From Mesoterricola silvestris (GTDB taxonomy: Bacteria > Acidobacteriota > Holophagae > Holophagales > Holophagaceae): a DNA stretch of 64,000 bases. Location: contig NZ_AP027080.1 in NCBI RefSeq assembly GCF_030295405.1, forward strand, positions 682,001 to 746,000, read 5' to 3'. Shown here piece by piece: positions 8,749-17,475 of the stretch (position 1 is its first letter; every line of letters begins with the position of its first letter). The notes beneath the pieces are model-generated. The model worked only from the letters and a program-made list of their open reading frames with translations. It was not told where the DNA came from and did not search any database. A program made the position numbers and the translations under genes.

Positions 8749-10488
8749 GTGAGGTGTTCCTTGATACGCGCGGCGCGGTTCCTTCTTCCCGGCCTCGTGG
8801 CCGGCGTGCTGGGCGCGCAGGTCCACGGGATCCGCACGGCGGATCTGGATCCTTCCGGGGCGCCCTGCGGGGATTTCTTCCGGTTCGCCAACGGGGGGTG
8901 GGCCCGGTCCAACCCCGTTCCCCCGGATCGCGCGTCCTGGGGCGCCCTGGACGAGGCGCGGGCGCGCGCGGAAGAGGTGCTGCGCGAAGCGGCGGAGGAG
9001 GCCGCGGCCTCCCTGGCGCCCGAAGGCAGCGTGCCCCGCCAGGTGGGGGATTTCTACGCCTCGGGCATGGACACGGCCGCCATCGCCCGCGCGGGCCTGG
9101 GGCCCCTGCGGGAGGGGCTGGCGCGCGTCGACGCGGTGCGGGATCCCCGGGACCTGGGCCCGGAATTCGCGCGGCTCCACGCCCTGGGCGCCGGGGCCGG
9201 TTTCCTCCTCACGGTGGGGCCGGAACCCGGACGCCCCGCGCTGGACATCGCGCACCTGTCCCCGGGCGGCCTGGGAATGCCCGTCCGGGACTACCTGGCC
9301 GAGGAGGGCCGGGGGCGCCGGGCCGCGTACCTGGACTACCTGGCGCGGCTGTTCTCGCTGGCGGGGGAATCGCCGGCCCTGGCGCGGGCCCACGCGGGCA
9401 TCGCCTTCGACCTGGAGCGGCGCCTGGCCGGGGCCCAGGCCCGGGACGCCGCCCCGCGCCGGATGACGCGGGAGGAACTGGCCGCCCTGGCGCCCCGGTT
9501 CCCCTGGCAGGCCTATTTCCAGGCCGTGGGGCTGGCCTCGGAGGCGGAACTGCGGGTGGCCCAGCCGGAATTCCTGGCCGAACTCTCCGGCATGGCCGGG
9601 GACACCCCCGCGCCCCCGTGGCGGACCTACCTCAAGGCGCGCCTCCTGGACGCCGGCGCCCCCTTCCTGGGCGAGGCCTTCGAGAACGCGGCCATGGCCT
9701 TCCGCGGCGGCGCGCCGGAGATGCGCGGGCCCCGGTGGCGGCGCGTGGTGCGGGCCACGGACGCGGCCCTGGGGGAGGCCCTGGGGCAGATGTACGTGGC
9801 CCGCACCTGTTCCCTCCGGTGCAGGGCCCGCGCCCAGGCCCTGGCCGGCCAGGTGCGGTCCGCCCTGGGGAAGGGGCTCCGGGACCGGGGCGCCTTGGCG
9901 AGGCTGGGCGCCCTGGAGGTGAGGGCGGGCTATCCCGAGGCCTGGCCGGATTTCTCCGCCCTGAGGGTGGAGCGCGAGGGCTTCCTTGCCAATGTGCAGC
10001 GGGCCGCGGCCTGGAGGTTCCGGAGCCAGGTGGCGCGGGCGGGACGTCCCGCGGACCCTGCCCGGTGGCCCGTTGCCCCCACCGCCGTCGAGGTGGTCTA
10101 CGACCCCGTGGGCAACCAGCTCCTCCTGCCCGCGGGCGTCCTGCAGCCGCCCTTCTTCGATCCCCGGGCCGACGACGCGGTGAATTTCGGCGGCCTGGGC
10201 GTGCTCATTGCCCGGGAGCTGGGCCGGGGCCTCCTGGAAGAGAAGGGCGAATCCGCCGGCGTGGAAGCCGCATTCGCGGGCCTGGAGAAGGCCCTGGAGG
10301 GCCGTCCCCGGGAAGCCCTGGACGGCTTCACCCCCGCGCAGCGCTTCTTCCTGGCCTTCGCCCGGAGCCGGCGCCAGGCGGGACCCGCGGAAGCGTCCCG
10401 CCTCGCCGTGAACGCCGCCCTGGCCCGGGTTCCGGCCTTCGCCGCGGCCTTCGGGTGCGGGTCCCCCCAGGACGCGCCGCATCCCTGA
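8749..10488 (+). CDS. M13 (neprilysin/PepO)-like protein without the zinc motif
   Basis: 579 residues, secreted (hydrophobic N-terminus ending ...GVLGAQ). It follows the M13 family: N-terminal 'PCGDFFRFANGGWARSNPVP', then the helical domain, then 'VVYDPVGNQLLLPAG' plus 'VLQPPFF', and a C-terminal 'VPAFAAAFGC'. Where active members have HExxH, this one reads RELGR (residues 489-493), so both zinc His are Arg. The roughly 60-70 residues that normally carry the GFDD strand and the ENIADLGG third-ligand motif are mostly missing, so the protein is about 80-100 residues shorter than usual. The frame is otherwise intact, so it looks like a maintained pseudo-enzyme and not fresh decay. Start (GTG 8749 or TTG 8761) is uncertain. 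Confidence 0.75.
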   Translation: MRCSLIRAARFLLPGLVAGVLGAQVHGIRTADLDPSGAPCGDFFRFANGGWARSNPVPPDRASWGALDEARARAEEVLREAAEEAAASLAPEGSVPRQVGDFYASGMDTAAIARAGLGPLREGLARVDAVRDPRDLGPEFARLHALGAGAGFLLTVGPEPGRPALDIAHLSPGGLGMPVRDYLAEEGRGRRAAYLDYLARLFSLAGESPALARAHAGIAFDLERRLAGAQARDAAPRRMTREELAALAPRFPWQAYFQAVGLASEAELRVAQPEFLAELSGMAGDTPAPPWRTYLKARLLDAGAPFLGEAFENAAMAFRGGAPEMRGPRWRRVVRATDAALGEALGQMYVARTCSLRCRARAQALAGQVRSALGKGLRDRGALARLGALEVRAGYPEAWPDFSALRVEREGFLANVQRAAAWRFRSQVARAGRPADPARWPVAPTAVEVVYDPVGNQLLLPAGVLQPPFFDPRADDAVNFGGLGVLIARELGRGLLEEKGESAGVEAAFAGLEKALEGRPREALDGFTPAQRFFLAFARSRRQAGPAEASRLAVNAALARVPAFAAAFGCGSPQDAPHP

Positions 10489-10556
10489 TCGCGTGCGGGA
10501 CCATCCGAGTGGACCATAAAACCTAAATGCTTGGTGTAAGGGATCTTACGGCACTT

Positions 10557-11393
10557 CTAGGGCCAGGCCAGGCCCACGGCCCCGGCGGCCACGAGGCAGG
10601 CCCCGGCCCATTGCCTGGGCGAGGGCCGTTCCCCGAGGACCCGGGCGAACAGCACCGCGAAGACCACGGAGCTGTTGCGCAGGGTGGCCAGGAGGCCCGC
10701 CCCGCCCAGGGCCAGGGCCTGGAGGTAGAGCAGGAAGCTGGCCGTGCAAAGAAGGCCGGCCCCCACCACCAGGGTCCCCCGGGGGGCGAGGAAGTCGGAG
10801 CGGGGGAAGCCGTGGGCCAGGCCCCGGGCCAGCACCTGGATGGGCAGGCTCACCGCCATGGAGACGGCGTACAGGGGGATGGCCCGGGCCCCGTGGGCCA
10901 GGCTGAGCTTGTAGCAGAGGGTGTAGCCCGCGATGGCCGCGCCCACCGCCCCGGCCCAGGCGAGGCCGCCGCGGGCCGCGCCCCGGCCGGGGACGAGGCC
11001 CATGAGGCCCAGGCCCGCGCCCACCACCCCCACCGCCAGGCCGGACAGGGGCCGGATCCGTTCACCCAGGAAGAGGAGCGAGATGGGCCACACCAGCAGG
11101 AGGGAGCCCCCGCGCATCCAGGTGTAGGTCCAGCCCAGGGGCGCCCGTTTCAGGGCGCCGGCGAGGGCCAGGAAGTAGAGCCCCTCCCAGACCCCGGCCC
11201 CCAGGCCCCAGGCCAGGGCGGGGCCCGGGGGGAAGGCCGGGCCCGGCAGGAAGGGGGACATGGCCGCGGTGGCCAGGAAGGAGATGGCCAGGATGCCGAA
11301 GGAGGCGGCCTCGATGCCGGGGGCCTTCTTCAGCAGGGCGTTCCACAGGGCGTGGAGCAGGGCCGATGCCAGGACCAGGGCCGCGACCAGCAC
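10557..11393 (-). CDS. EamA/DMT-family transporter
   Basis: 278 residues with ten predicted membrane helices in two EamA repeats (first repeat ends ...SLLFLGERIRPLSGLAVGVVG; second ...VLFARVLGERPSPRQWAGAC, the repeated 'GER' loop being the family hallmark). Such proteins export or import small metabolites. Starts 9 nt downstream of the metalloprotease gene and is probably co-transcribed with it. Substrate unknown. Confidence 0.82.
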   Translation of the reverse strand: MLVAALVLASALLHALWNALLKKAPGIEAASFGILAISFLATAAMSPFLPGPAFPPGPALAWGLGAGVWEGLYFLALAGALKRAPLGWTYTWMRGGSLLLVWPISLLFLGERIRPLSGLAVGVVGAGLGLMGLVPGRGAARGGLAWAGAVGAAIAGYTLCYKLSLAHGARAIPLYAVSMAVSLPIQVLARGLAHGFPRSDFLAPRGTLVVGAGLLCTASFLLYLQALALGGAGLLATLRNSSVVFAVLFARVLGERPSPRQWAGACLVAAGAVGLAWP

Positions 11394-11402
11394 GGGGCCT
11401 CC

Positions 11403-14123
11403 TCAGGGGCGGACCACCAGGGCGAGGGTGCCCACGGTGCGGCCCTTCATGACGCCGTCCAGGGGCCGGTGGATGCCCGCCTGGATGCGCAGGCGCCGCA
11501 GGACCGCCTCGCTGGCGCCGCCCAGGGGATTGTCCAGGGCGAACTCCAGGCCCGCCACCCGGGTGAAGGGAGGGCGCCCGGCGCCGGGGTCCCAGAGGGC
11601 GCTGCCTTCCAGATAGGCGTGCAGCGCGCCGCCGGCCTCCCCCCGCCACCGCAGGAAGCGGTCCCCCGTGGCCAGGCGCGAAGGCAGGGCGGGCTGCTCC
11701 ACCTGGCCGCAATCGAGGCTCGCGGGGACGAGGCTCGTGGAGGTGCCGCCCAGGTGGAAGGCCTCGCCCGCGGCGCCGCCCCCGGTGACGCGGCCTCCGG
11801 AGGTCCTCAGGACGAGGGGGACCGCGGGGTTCTCCAGGCGCAGGGAAAGGTCGGCCCGCACGAGGTTCCAGCGGTTCCCGCCGGTGGTCCCGGTGAAGGC
11901 CTGGAGCTGGGGATGCAGCGCGAGGCCCCAGGGGCCCCGGGCCTTGAGGGCCCCCATCCCCGCCCGGAGCCCCAGGAGGCCGCGGGTGCGCGCGGGGCCC
12001 GAATCCAGGGGCTCCACCCGCTCGAAGGCGGCCACCGGGCTGAACCAGAAGGGATGGTCCCCCCGGTCCTCGTAGGTGAAGGACACCTCCCCGCCCTGGC
12101 GCCGGGTGTCGGCGGCCACCGGCGCGAAGGATTGGCGGGAGGGCCGGGCCGTGGCGGTGAAGACGGCGAGGGCCGGGCGCCAGGCCCAGGCGGCGCTGGA
12201 GACGCCCGCCATCGCCCCCCGGGGGCCCGCGTCGTCGCCGGAGCCCCCCAGGACCTGCCAGGACAGCCGGCCCAGGAGGTCGGCCCCGGCCAGGCCCAGC
12301 TGCCAGGCGCTGCCCGAGGGGGTGAGGGTCGCCCCCGATGCGATCTGGATCCAGCCGTTCTCCGCGGCGCGGTACGGCGTGGAGGGCAGGGGGCCCGGGA
12401 CCTGGGGCAGGGTGACGGGTTCCACGGGGGGCGGCAGGACGGTGCGGGTGGTGAGGAAGCGGGGCTCCGGAGCGGGGGCGGCGGAAAGGGCCGGCAGGGC
12501 CAGGTCCAGCCGGCGGATCTCCATGCCCCGGGCGTCCAGGGTGGTGAAGAAGAGGGTCCGCCCATCCGGGCTGGGGGCCGGGTTCCAGGCGCCGGACACG
12601 GTGCGCGTGACGACCTGGGCGGCCTGGAAGACGGGGGCGCCCCCCTCGCGGACGAAGGGCACCTTGACCACCTCCACCCCGCCCTCCACCTCGCTGCCGG
12701 CCCACAGGAGCCCCCGGCCCTCGTCCACGAAGGCCCGGCCCACGGCCTGGCCCGGCAGGGGCACCGGCCGGCCCTCCAGTTCCAGGGCCCAGGCGGCGCC
12801 GCGCCTCAGGGGGTCCAGGGTGCGCCAGCGCGGGGGCGGCAGGGTCGACGGCGCGCGGTCCACGCCCTTGCCGATGCGCCACAGGGCGGGGCGCCGGCGC
12901 AGGGTGCCCTCCGGATCCGCGTGCTTGAGCTGGAAGCGCACGGTGCCGTCGTTCACCCATTCCCCCGCTTGGGGAACCCGGTGGTCCAGGGCGGGGAGCA
13001 TGGCCGCGGGCTTGCGGGACGGGCTCTCCGGGGGCGCGTCCTCCGGGGCGTCCGGGTCGGGGCGGACCGGCCTTTTCGGGGGGGCGGGATCCCGCAGCCT
13101 CCAGATCCAGAGGCCGGACTGCCCCCGGGCTTCCTGGGAAGCCAGGAGCCGCGTGCCGTCGGGACTCACCGCCAGGTCCCGCAGCCCGCCGGCGCTCCGC
13201 AGGAACAGCTCCCCCTCGCGAAGGCCCTGGGCCTTGAGGCGGAGCTCCCATTCCAGGGCGTCGTGGGCGGCTTCGGCCTGGAAGCGCTGGTACCCGTCCG
13301 CGGCGGAAAACCCGAAGGTGGCCAGGAAGGCGGCGTCGAAGGACCGGTTGCGCTTCGAGGCCAGGTGCTTCCACAGGTTCCTCAGCACCCCGGGCTGGGC
13401 GGGGCGCTGCCGCTCCAGCCACTCCAGGTAGGCGGAGCCCACCTGGTACGCCATGCTTCCCCCCATGAAGCCCCGGGTGGCGTCCAGGGCTCCGTAGGGG
13501 GGGAGCTTCCCGTTCCGGGCCCACTGGCGGATCAGGGCGGCCCGCAGGGCGCTGTGGGGGCGGCCGGATCCGGTGATGCGGCCCTCCGCCAGGGTCGCGT
13601 ACCCCTCGGTGACCCACCTGGGGCACTTCAGCACCAGGGGCCCCAGGGGCAGCGCGAAGAGGTTGTCCAGGGCGGTGCGGGGGCGCCGGGTCCGGGTGAG
13701 GTGCTGGATGTGCGTCATCTCGTGGCTGACGAGCTCCTCGGTCCAGGTGCTGTAGGCGTTCCCGAGGAAGTCGTCGCTGCGGGGCTCCGTGGCCCAGAGG
13801 GTGACGTGGGGGTAGGGCAGGAGCGGCACGGCCATCCCGTTGGGTTCGGCCACGGGATCCAGCAGGACCACCTGGATGGGCCCGGGGTGCTCGTAGCCCA
13901 CCAGGGCGATCACCTGCGCGTGGATGCCCTCGATGCGGGAGGCCACGTCCTGCGCCCATCCCGCGAGCATCGGCGGGTAGTGGATCCGGTAGTGGGCGGT
14001 GGCGATGGTGCGCCACGCGGCGTCGGGCGCCTGGATCCCGGCGCCCGGGGCGGGCAGGGCCGCACACGCGGCCAGAAGGGGCGGAACGAAGCGGCGCGGG
14101 TGGAAGACGTCCATGGTCGGCAT
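11403..14123 (-). CDS. Secreted peptidase-MA-like metalloprotease with propeller and C-terminal barrel-like region
   Basis: About 906 residues. A signal peptide (MDVFHPRRFVPPLLAACAALP...) is followed by a gluzincin domain with SHEMTH (His134-Glu-Met-Thr-His138) and the downstream ligand/acid segment RWVTEGYATLAEG, as in peptidase MA-like (M1-related) proteins. A WD40/TolB-like propeller follows (repeats such as DLAVSPDGTRLLA and NPAPSPDGRTLFFTT), and then about 350 residues of amphipathic strands that look like an outer-membrane barrel. I chose the ATG at 14123 because GGAGG lies 9 nt before it; ATG 14114 is an alternative. It sits between a small secreted protein gene and the EamA transporter, all on one strand. 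Substrate unknown. Confidence 0.75.
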   Translation of the reverse strand: MPTMDVFHPRRFVPPLLAACAALPAPGAGIQAPDAAWRTIATAHYRIHYPPMLAGWAQDVASRIEGIHAQVIALVGYEHPGPIQVVLLDPVAEPNGMAVPLLPYPHVTLWATEPRSDDFLGNAYSTWTEELVSHEMTHIQHLTRTRRPRTALDNLFALPLGPLVLKCPRWVTEGYATLAEGRITGSGRPHSALRAALIRQWARNGKLPPYGALDATRGFMGGSMAYQVGSAYLEWLERQRPAQPGVLRNLWKHLASKRNRSFDAAFLATFGFSAADGYQRFQAEAAHDALEWELRLKAQGLREGELFLRSAGGLRDLAVSPDGTRLLASQEARGQSGLWIWRLRDPAPPKRPVRPDPDAPEDAPPESPSRKPAAMLPALDHRVPQAGEWVNDGTVRFQLKHADPEGTLRRRPALWRIGKGVDRAPSTLPPPRWRTLDPLRRGAAWALELEGRPVPLPGQAVGRAFVDEGRGLLWAGSEVEGGVEVVKVPFVREGGAPVFQAAQVVTRTVSGAWNPAPSPDGRTLFFTTLDARGMEIRRLDLALPALSAAPAPEPRFLTTRTVLPPPVEPVTLPQVPGPLPSTPYRAAENGWIQIASGATLTPSGSAWQLGLAGADLLGRLSWQVLGGSGDDAGPRGAMAGVSSAAWAWRPALAVFTATARPSRQSFAPVAADTRRQGGEVSFTYEDRGDHPFWFSPVAAFERVEPLDSGPARTRGLLGLRAGMGALKARGPWGLALHPQLQAFTGTTGGNRWNLVRADLSLRLENPAVPLVLRTSGGRVTGGGAAGEAFHLGGTSTSLVPASLDCGQVEQPALPSRLATGDRFLRWRGEAGGALHAYLEGSALWDPGAGRPPFTRVAGLEFALDNPLGGASEAVLRRLRIQAGIHRPLDGVMKGRTVGTLALVVRP

Positions 14124-14166
14124 CCTTGTCGACCTCCAGACTACCCTCCACCCGCGACGGACTTCA

Positions 14167-14751
14167 TCAGTACATCTGGTACCAGGCCAGCGCCCCGGTG
14201 TTGCCGGAGATGGCCACCTTCGCCCGTTCCCAGGGGCAGGTGAACACGTAGACGAGCTCATCGGGGTAGCCCGGCGCATCGGGCCGTTTGGTCTCCACCT
14301 GGGAGAACCCGCGCACGTACCCGTTGGCGTTCAGGCCGGCGATGGCCGAATCCAGGTTCACGGCCACCCAGGTGTTCTCCATGGACTTGCATGCGGGGAT
14401 GGACGACTTGGAGAGGAGGAAATCCGAGAAGAGGCCCTTGGTGCACTTCACGCTCGCGGAGCGGGGCCGGGGGGCGGGGGCCACCGCCTCCTCGGGCACC
14501 GGGTAGCGGGCCTCGTAGAAGAGGGTCCACCGCTGTACGTCGGCGGCCCTGGACATGAGGTAGGCGGGGTTCCCCCCGTTGTCGCCGCGTACCAGGCGCA
14601 GATCCAGGTCGGCGGGGGAGTGGGTCCCCTGCAGACCCTGGGACGCGAAGCGCTTGGCGGCCGACGCCAGGCCGTTCAGGTCCACGGCCCCCTGGGCGGA
14701 CAGGGCGCCGGCGGTGCATAGCGCCATCAAAGCAGCTTTTATGCTGATCAT
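14167..14751 (-). CDS. Secreted protein of unknown function
   Basis: 194 residues. The signal peptide MISIKAALMALCTAGALSAQ is clear, with AAGGAGA 6 nt before the ATG at 14751. The mature part has two Cys pairs (KCTKG, PACKS, FTCPW) and no motif I recognise. It precedes the metalloprotease gene by 43 nt on the same strand and may be the first gene of that unit. The upstream 261 bp are AT-richer, without an obvious gene. Confidence 0.6.
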   Translation of the reverse strand: MISIKAALMALCTAGALSAQGAVDLNGLASAAKRFASQGLQGTHSPADLDLRLVRGDNGGNPAYLMSRAADVQRWTLFYEARYPVPEEAVAPAPRPRSASVKCTKGLFSDFLLSKSSIPACKSMENTWVAVNLDSAIAGLNANGYVRGFSQVETKRPDAPGYPDELVYVFTCPWERAKVAISGNTGALAWYQMY

Positions 14752-15012
14752 GGAATCTCCTTGCGGGGTGGATGGTATGCGGGTTCCACGCCGCCTGTCT
14801 CCGGGCGGCATGGAACCCTTACCCACGGGTTGAAACGTAGTCGTGTGAAAAAGTGTGTTTAAAAAAGGCGGGATCTTCGGTGCGAAAGTTCATGTCGTGC
14901 GCTGGTCCAGCTGCGTTGTTGATCGGCACTGACAATTCTAGTCGCAGTGCCCGACTCCGCAAGTCATCTTTTCGAATGAACGGTTTAAAACGAAATAAAC
15001 ATCAATTATGTG

Positions 15013-17475
15013 TCAAACCATCGTTTCAAGATTCCTTGGCCGGGCGTCCAAAGAGAGCTTCCGGGCGCTGTTCACCACGACGCTGATGCTTGAAGCCATC
15101 ATGGCGGTGGCGGCGAGGATGGGATGGATGTGGCCGGTGAGCGCCAGGGGGACGAGCATGGCGTTGTAAACCAGCGCCCAGCCCAGGTTCTGGCGGACCC
15201 GGCGCATGGCGAGCCGGGCGAGAGCCAGGAACACGGGAATCCGCCGCAGATCCCGGTGGACCAGCACCACGCCCGCGGTTTCCAGGGCCACGCCGGCGCC
15301 GCTGCCCATGGCGATGCCCAGGTCGGCCTGGGACAGGGCCACGGCGTCGTTCACGCCATCCCCGGCCATGGCCGCGGGTCCGACGTTCTTCTGGATCCAG
15401 GCCAGTTTCTCGCCCTTTTCGATCGGTAGGGCCCCGGCCAGGACCCGGTCGGCGGGAATGCCCACCCGGGCGGCCACGGCGAGGCAGGTCTCCAGGCGGT
15501 CGCCGCTCACCAGCCAGCAGGCGATGCCCATGCGCTGCAGGGACGCCACGGCGGCGGGGGCCTCGGGGCGCAGGCTGTCGCCCAGCCCCCACAGGGCCAG
15601 GGCCCTGCCGCCCCGGGCCACCATCACCAGGGAGCCCTCCAGGCCGTCCCCGTCCCACCAGGCCGCGGGGGCCTCCACCCCCTGGTCCCGGAGCCAGGAG
15701 GGGCGGCCCACCAGGACGGCCTCGCCGTCCAGGGTGCCGGAGACGCCCAGGCCGGGATGGTTGACCCGGTCCCCCACGGGGGGCAGGGCGGGGCCCCCGG
15801 CCAGGGCGCGGGTGGCCCCTTCCCGGAAGATGCGCTCGGCCAGGGGGTGCACGGAGATCTCCTCCAGGGCCGCGGCCAGGGCCAGGGCCTCGCCTTCCGG
15901 CGCCCCGGCGCGGGTGCCGGTGAAGTCGAGCCGGCCCGTGGTGAGGGTGCCGGTCTTGTCCAGCACCAGCGCCCGGATGCCGGGGGCCTTCTCCAGCACC
16001 TCGCCCCCCTTGAGGAGGATGCCGCGCCGGGCGCATTCCGTCACGGCGGCCACCAGCACCATGGGGGTGGCCAGGCCCAGGGCGCAGGGGCAGGCCACCA
16101 CCAGCACCGCGACCCCGGCCATGAGGGCCTCCACGGGGGTGGCGGCGCGGGCGTAGGCCACGAAGCCCGCCAGGAGGGACAGGGCGATCACCACGGGCAT
16201 GAAGACGGCGGCGATGCGGTCGGCGAGGAGCTGGATGGGGGCCCGGGCCGCCAGGGTGCGGCGCACCCGCTGGACGATCTGGGCCAGGCGCGTGGCGGCG
16301 CCCACGGCCACGGCCTCCATTTCCACGGTGCCCGAGGCCAGGAGGGTTCCGGCCAGGGCCTGGGAGCCCGGGCTCAGGGCCACGGGCAGGGATTCGCCCG
16401 TGAGGGAGGAGGTGTCCGCCCAGCCCTCCCCCGACACCACGCGGCCATCCACGGGGATGCGTCCCCCCTGGCGGACCCGCACGCGGTCGCCTTCGGTCAC
16501 GGCGTCCAGGGCCACCTCCCGCCACGCGCCCTCCACGAGCACCTCGGCCCCGGGCGCGGACAGCTGCAGCAGCCCGGCCACAGCCCTGCGGGCCCGGCCC
16601 TTGGCGCCGCCCTCGATGGCGCGGCCCACCACCAGGAGCGACACCAGCATGGAGGCGGTGTCGAAGTACACGTGGTGGGTGTGGAGCACAAGGGCCGAAT
16701 AGAGGCTCACGGCGAAGGCCAGCAGCGCCCCGAAGCCCACGAGGCTGTCGGTGTTGGGGGAGCCCAGGCGGATGCGGCGCCACCCGGTGACCATGATGGG
16801 CCAGCCGCAGTAGAGCAGCACGGGCAGGGCGGCCAGCCCCGTGGTGAGGGTGAAGGCGTTGCGCACGGTGAGGGGCAGGGGATCGGGATCGTAGATGCGG
16901 TCCATGAACACCAGGTCCGCCAGCCAGCGCACGCCGGTGTCGTGGGCGAAGGCGGCGTACATCACCATGGCGTTCATCATGGCGTTGGCGCCCAGGACGA
17001 TGGCCAGGACCAGGCGCAGGGGGCCGTGGACGCCCGCGTCACGCTCCTCGTCGGGGTCCAGGGGGCTCTGCTCCCGGGCCGGGAAGCCGTGGCGCGCGCA
17101 GTGGGCGGCGATGGCCTCCTTGTGGACCCGGCCGGGGGCGTAGAGCACCTGGGCCACCTCGGAGACGGTCTCCACCGTGGCCTTGACCACCCCGGGCTGG
17201 GACTGGAGGATCCCCTCCACCAGTGGCGCGCACGCCGCGCAGGCGATGCCGTCCACCTTCAGCCAGAGTTCCAGGTAGGGGCCGGGGGGCAGCTCGGCGT
17301 CCTCCCCCCCCTCGCCCTTGAAGCGGGGCCCCATGCGCCGGGCCTCCTCGGGCCCCAGGATCTCGAAGACCGTGGCGCAGCCCGGGCAGCAGAACTCCAG
17401 GGTGCCGCCCTCCAGGTGCCTCACCGTGCGGTTCTCGGCGATGGGGGAGAGGCAGAGATCGCAGTGGGGTTTCAC
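15013..17475 (-). CDS. Heavy-metal P1B-type ATPase (FixI/CcoI- or CopA-like)
   Basis: 820 residues. The N-terminus has a Cys-rich metal-binding domain (CDLCLSPI ... FCCPGCATVF) of the type found in FixI/CcoI, then an HMA domain with CAAC. The transport core has CPCALG (Cys462-Pro-Cys464), the phosphorylated Asp506 in DKTGTLT, the actuator TGES, the HP motif (SVHPLAE) and GDGVNDAVAL. This is a Cu+-class pump in the inner membrane. The extended N-terminal Cys domain favours a role in copper delivery for cbb3-type oxidase, but no cco genes are in view, so detoxification is equally possible. Its GTG start overlaps the TGA of prfB (GTGA), an arrangement that implies coupled translation. Confidence 0.88.
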   Translation of the reverse strand: MKPHCDLCLSPIAENRTVRHLEGGTLEFCCPGCATVFEILGPEEARRMGPRFKGEGGEDAELPPGPYLELWLKVDGIACAACAPLVEGILQSQPGVVKATVETVSEVAQVLYAPGRVHKEAIAAHCARHGFPAREQSPLDPDEERDAGVHGPLRLVLAIVLGANAMMNAMVMYAAFAHDTGVRWLADLVFMDRIYDPDPLPLTVRNAFTLTTGLAALPVLLYCGWPIMVTGWRRIRLGSPNTDSLVGFGALLAFAVSLYSALVLHTHHVYFDTASMLVSLLVVGRAIEGGAKGRARRAVAGLLQLSAPGAEVLVEGAWREVALDAVTEGDRVRVRQGGRIPVDGRVVSGEGWADTSSLTGESLPVALSPGSQALAGTLLASGTVEMEAVAVGAATRLAQIVQRVRRTLAARAPIQLLADRIAAVFMPVVIALSLLAGFVAYARAATPVEALMAGVAVLVVACPCALGLATPMVLVAAVTECARRGILLKGGEVLEKAPGIRALVLDKTGTLTTGRLDFTGTRAGAPEGEALALAAALEEISVHPLAERIFREGATRALAGGPALPPVGDRVNHPGLGVSGTLDGEAVLVGRPSWLRDQGVEAPAAWWDGDGLEGSLVMVARGGRALALWGLGDSLRPEAPAAVASLQRMGIACWLVSGDRLETCLAVAARVGIPADRVLAGALPIEKGEKLAWIQKNVGPAAMAGDGVNDAVALSQADLGIAMGSGAGVALETAGVVLVHRDLRRIPVFLALARLAMRRVRQNLGWALVYNAMLVPLALTGHIHPILAATAMMASSISVVVNSARKLSLDARPRNLETMV

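Noticed and set aside
14853..15086. Small plus-strand frame in the AT-rich gap before the P1B ATPase stop
   Set aside because: Overlaps the 3' end of the ATPase, has no ribosome-binding site and no recognisable sequence.
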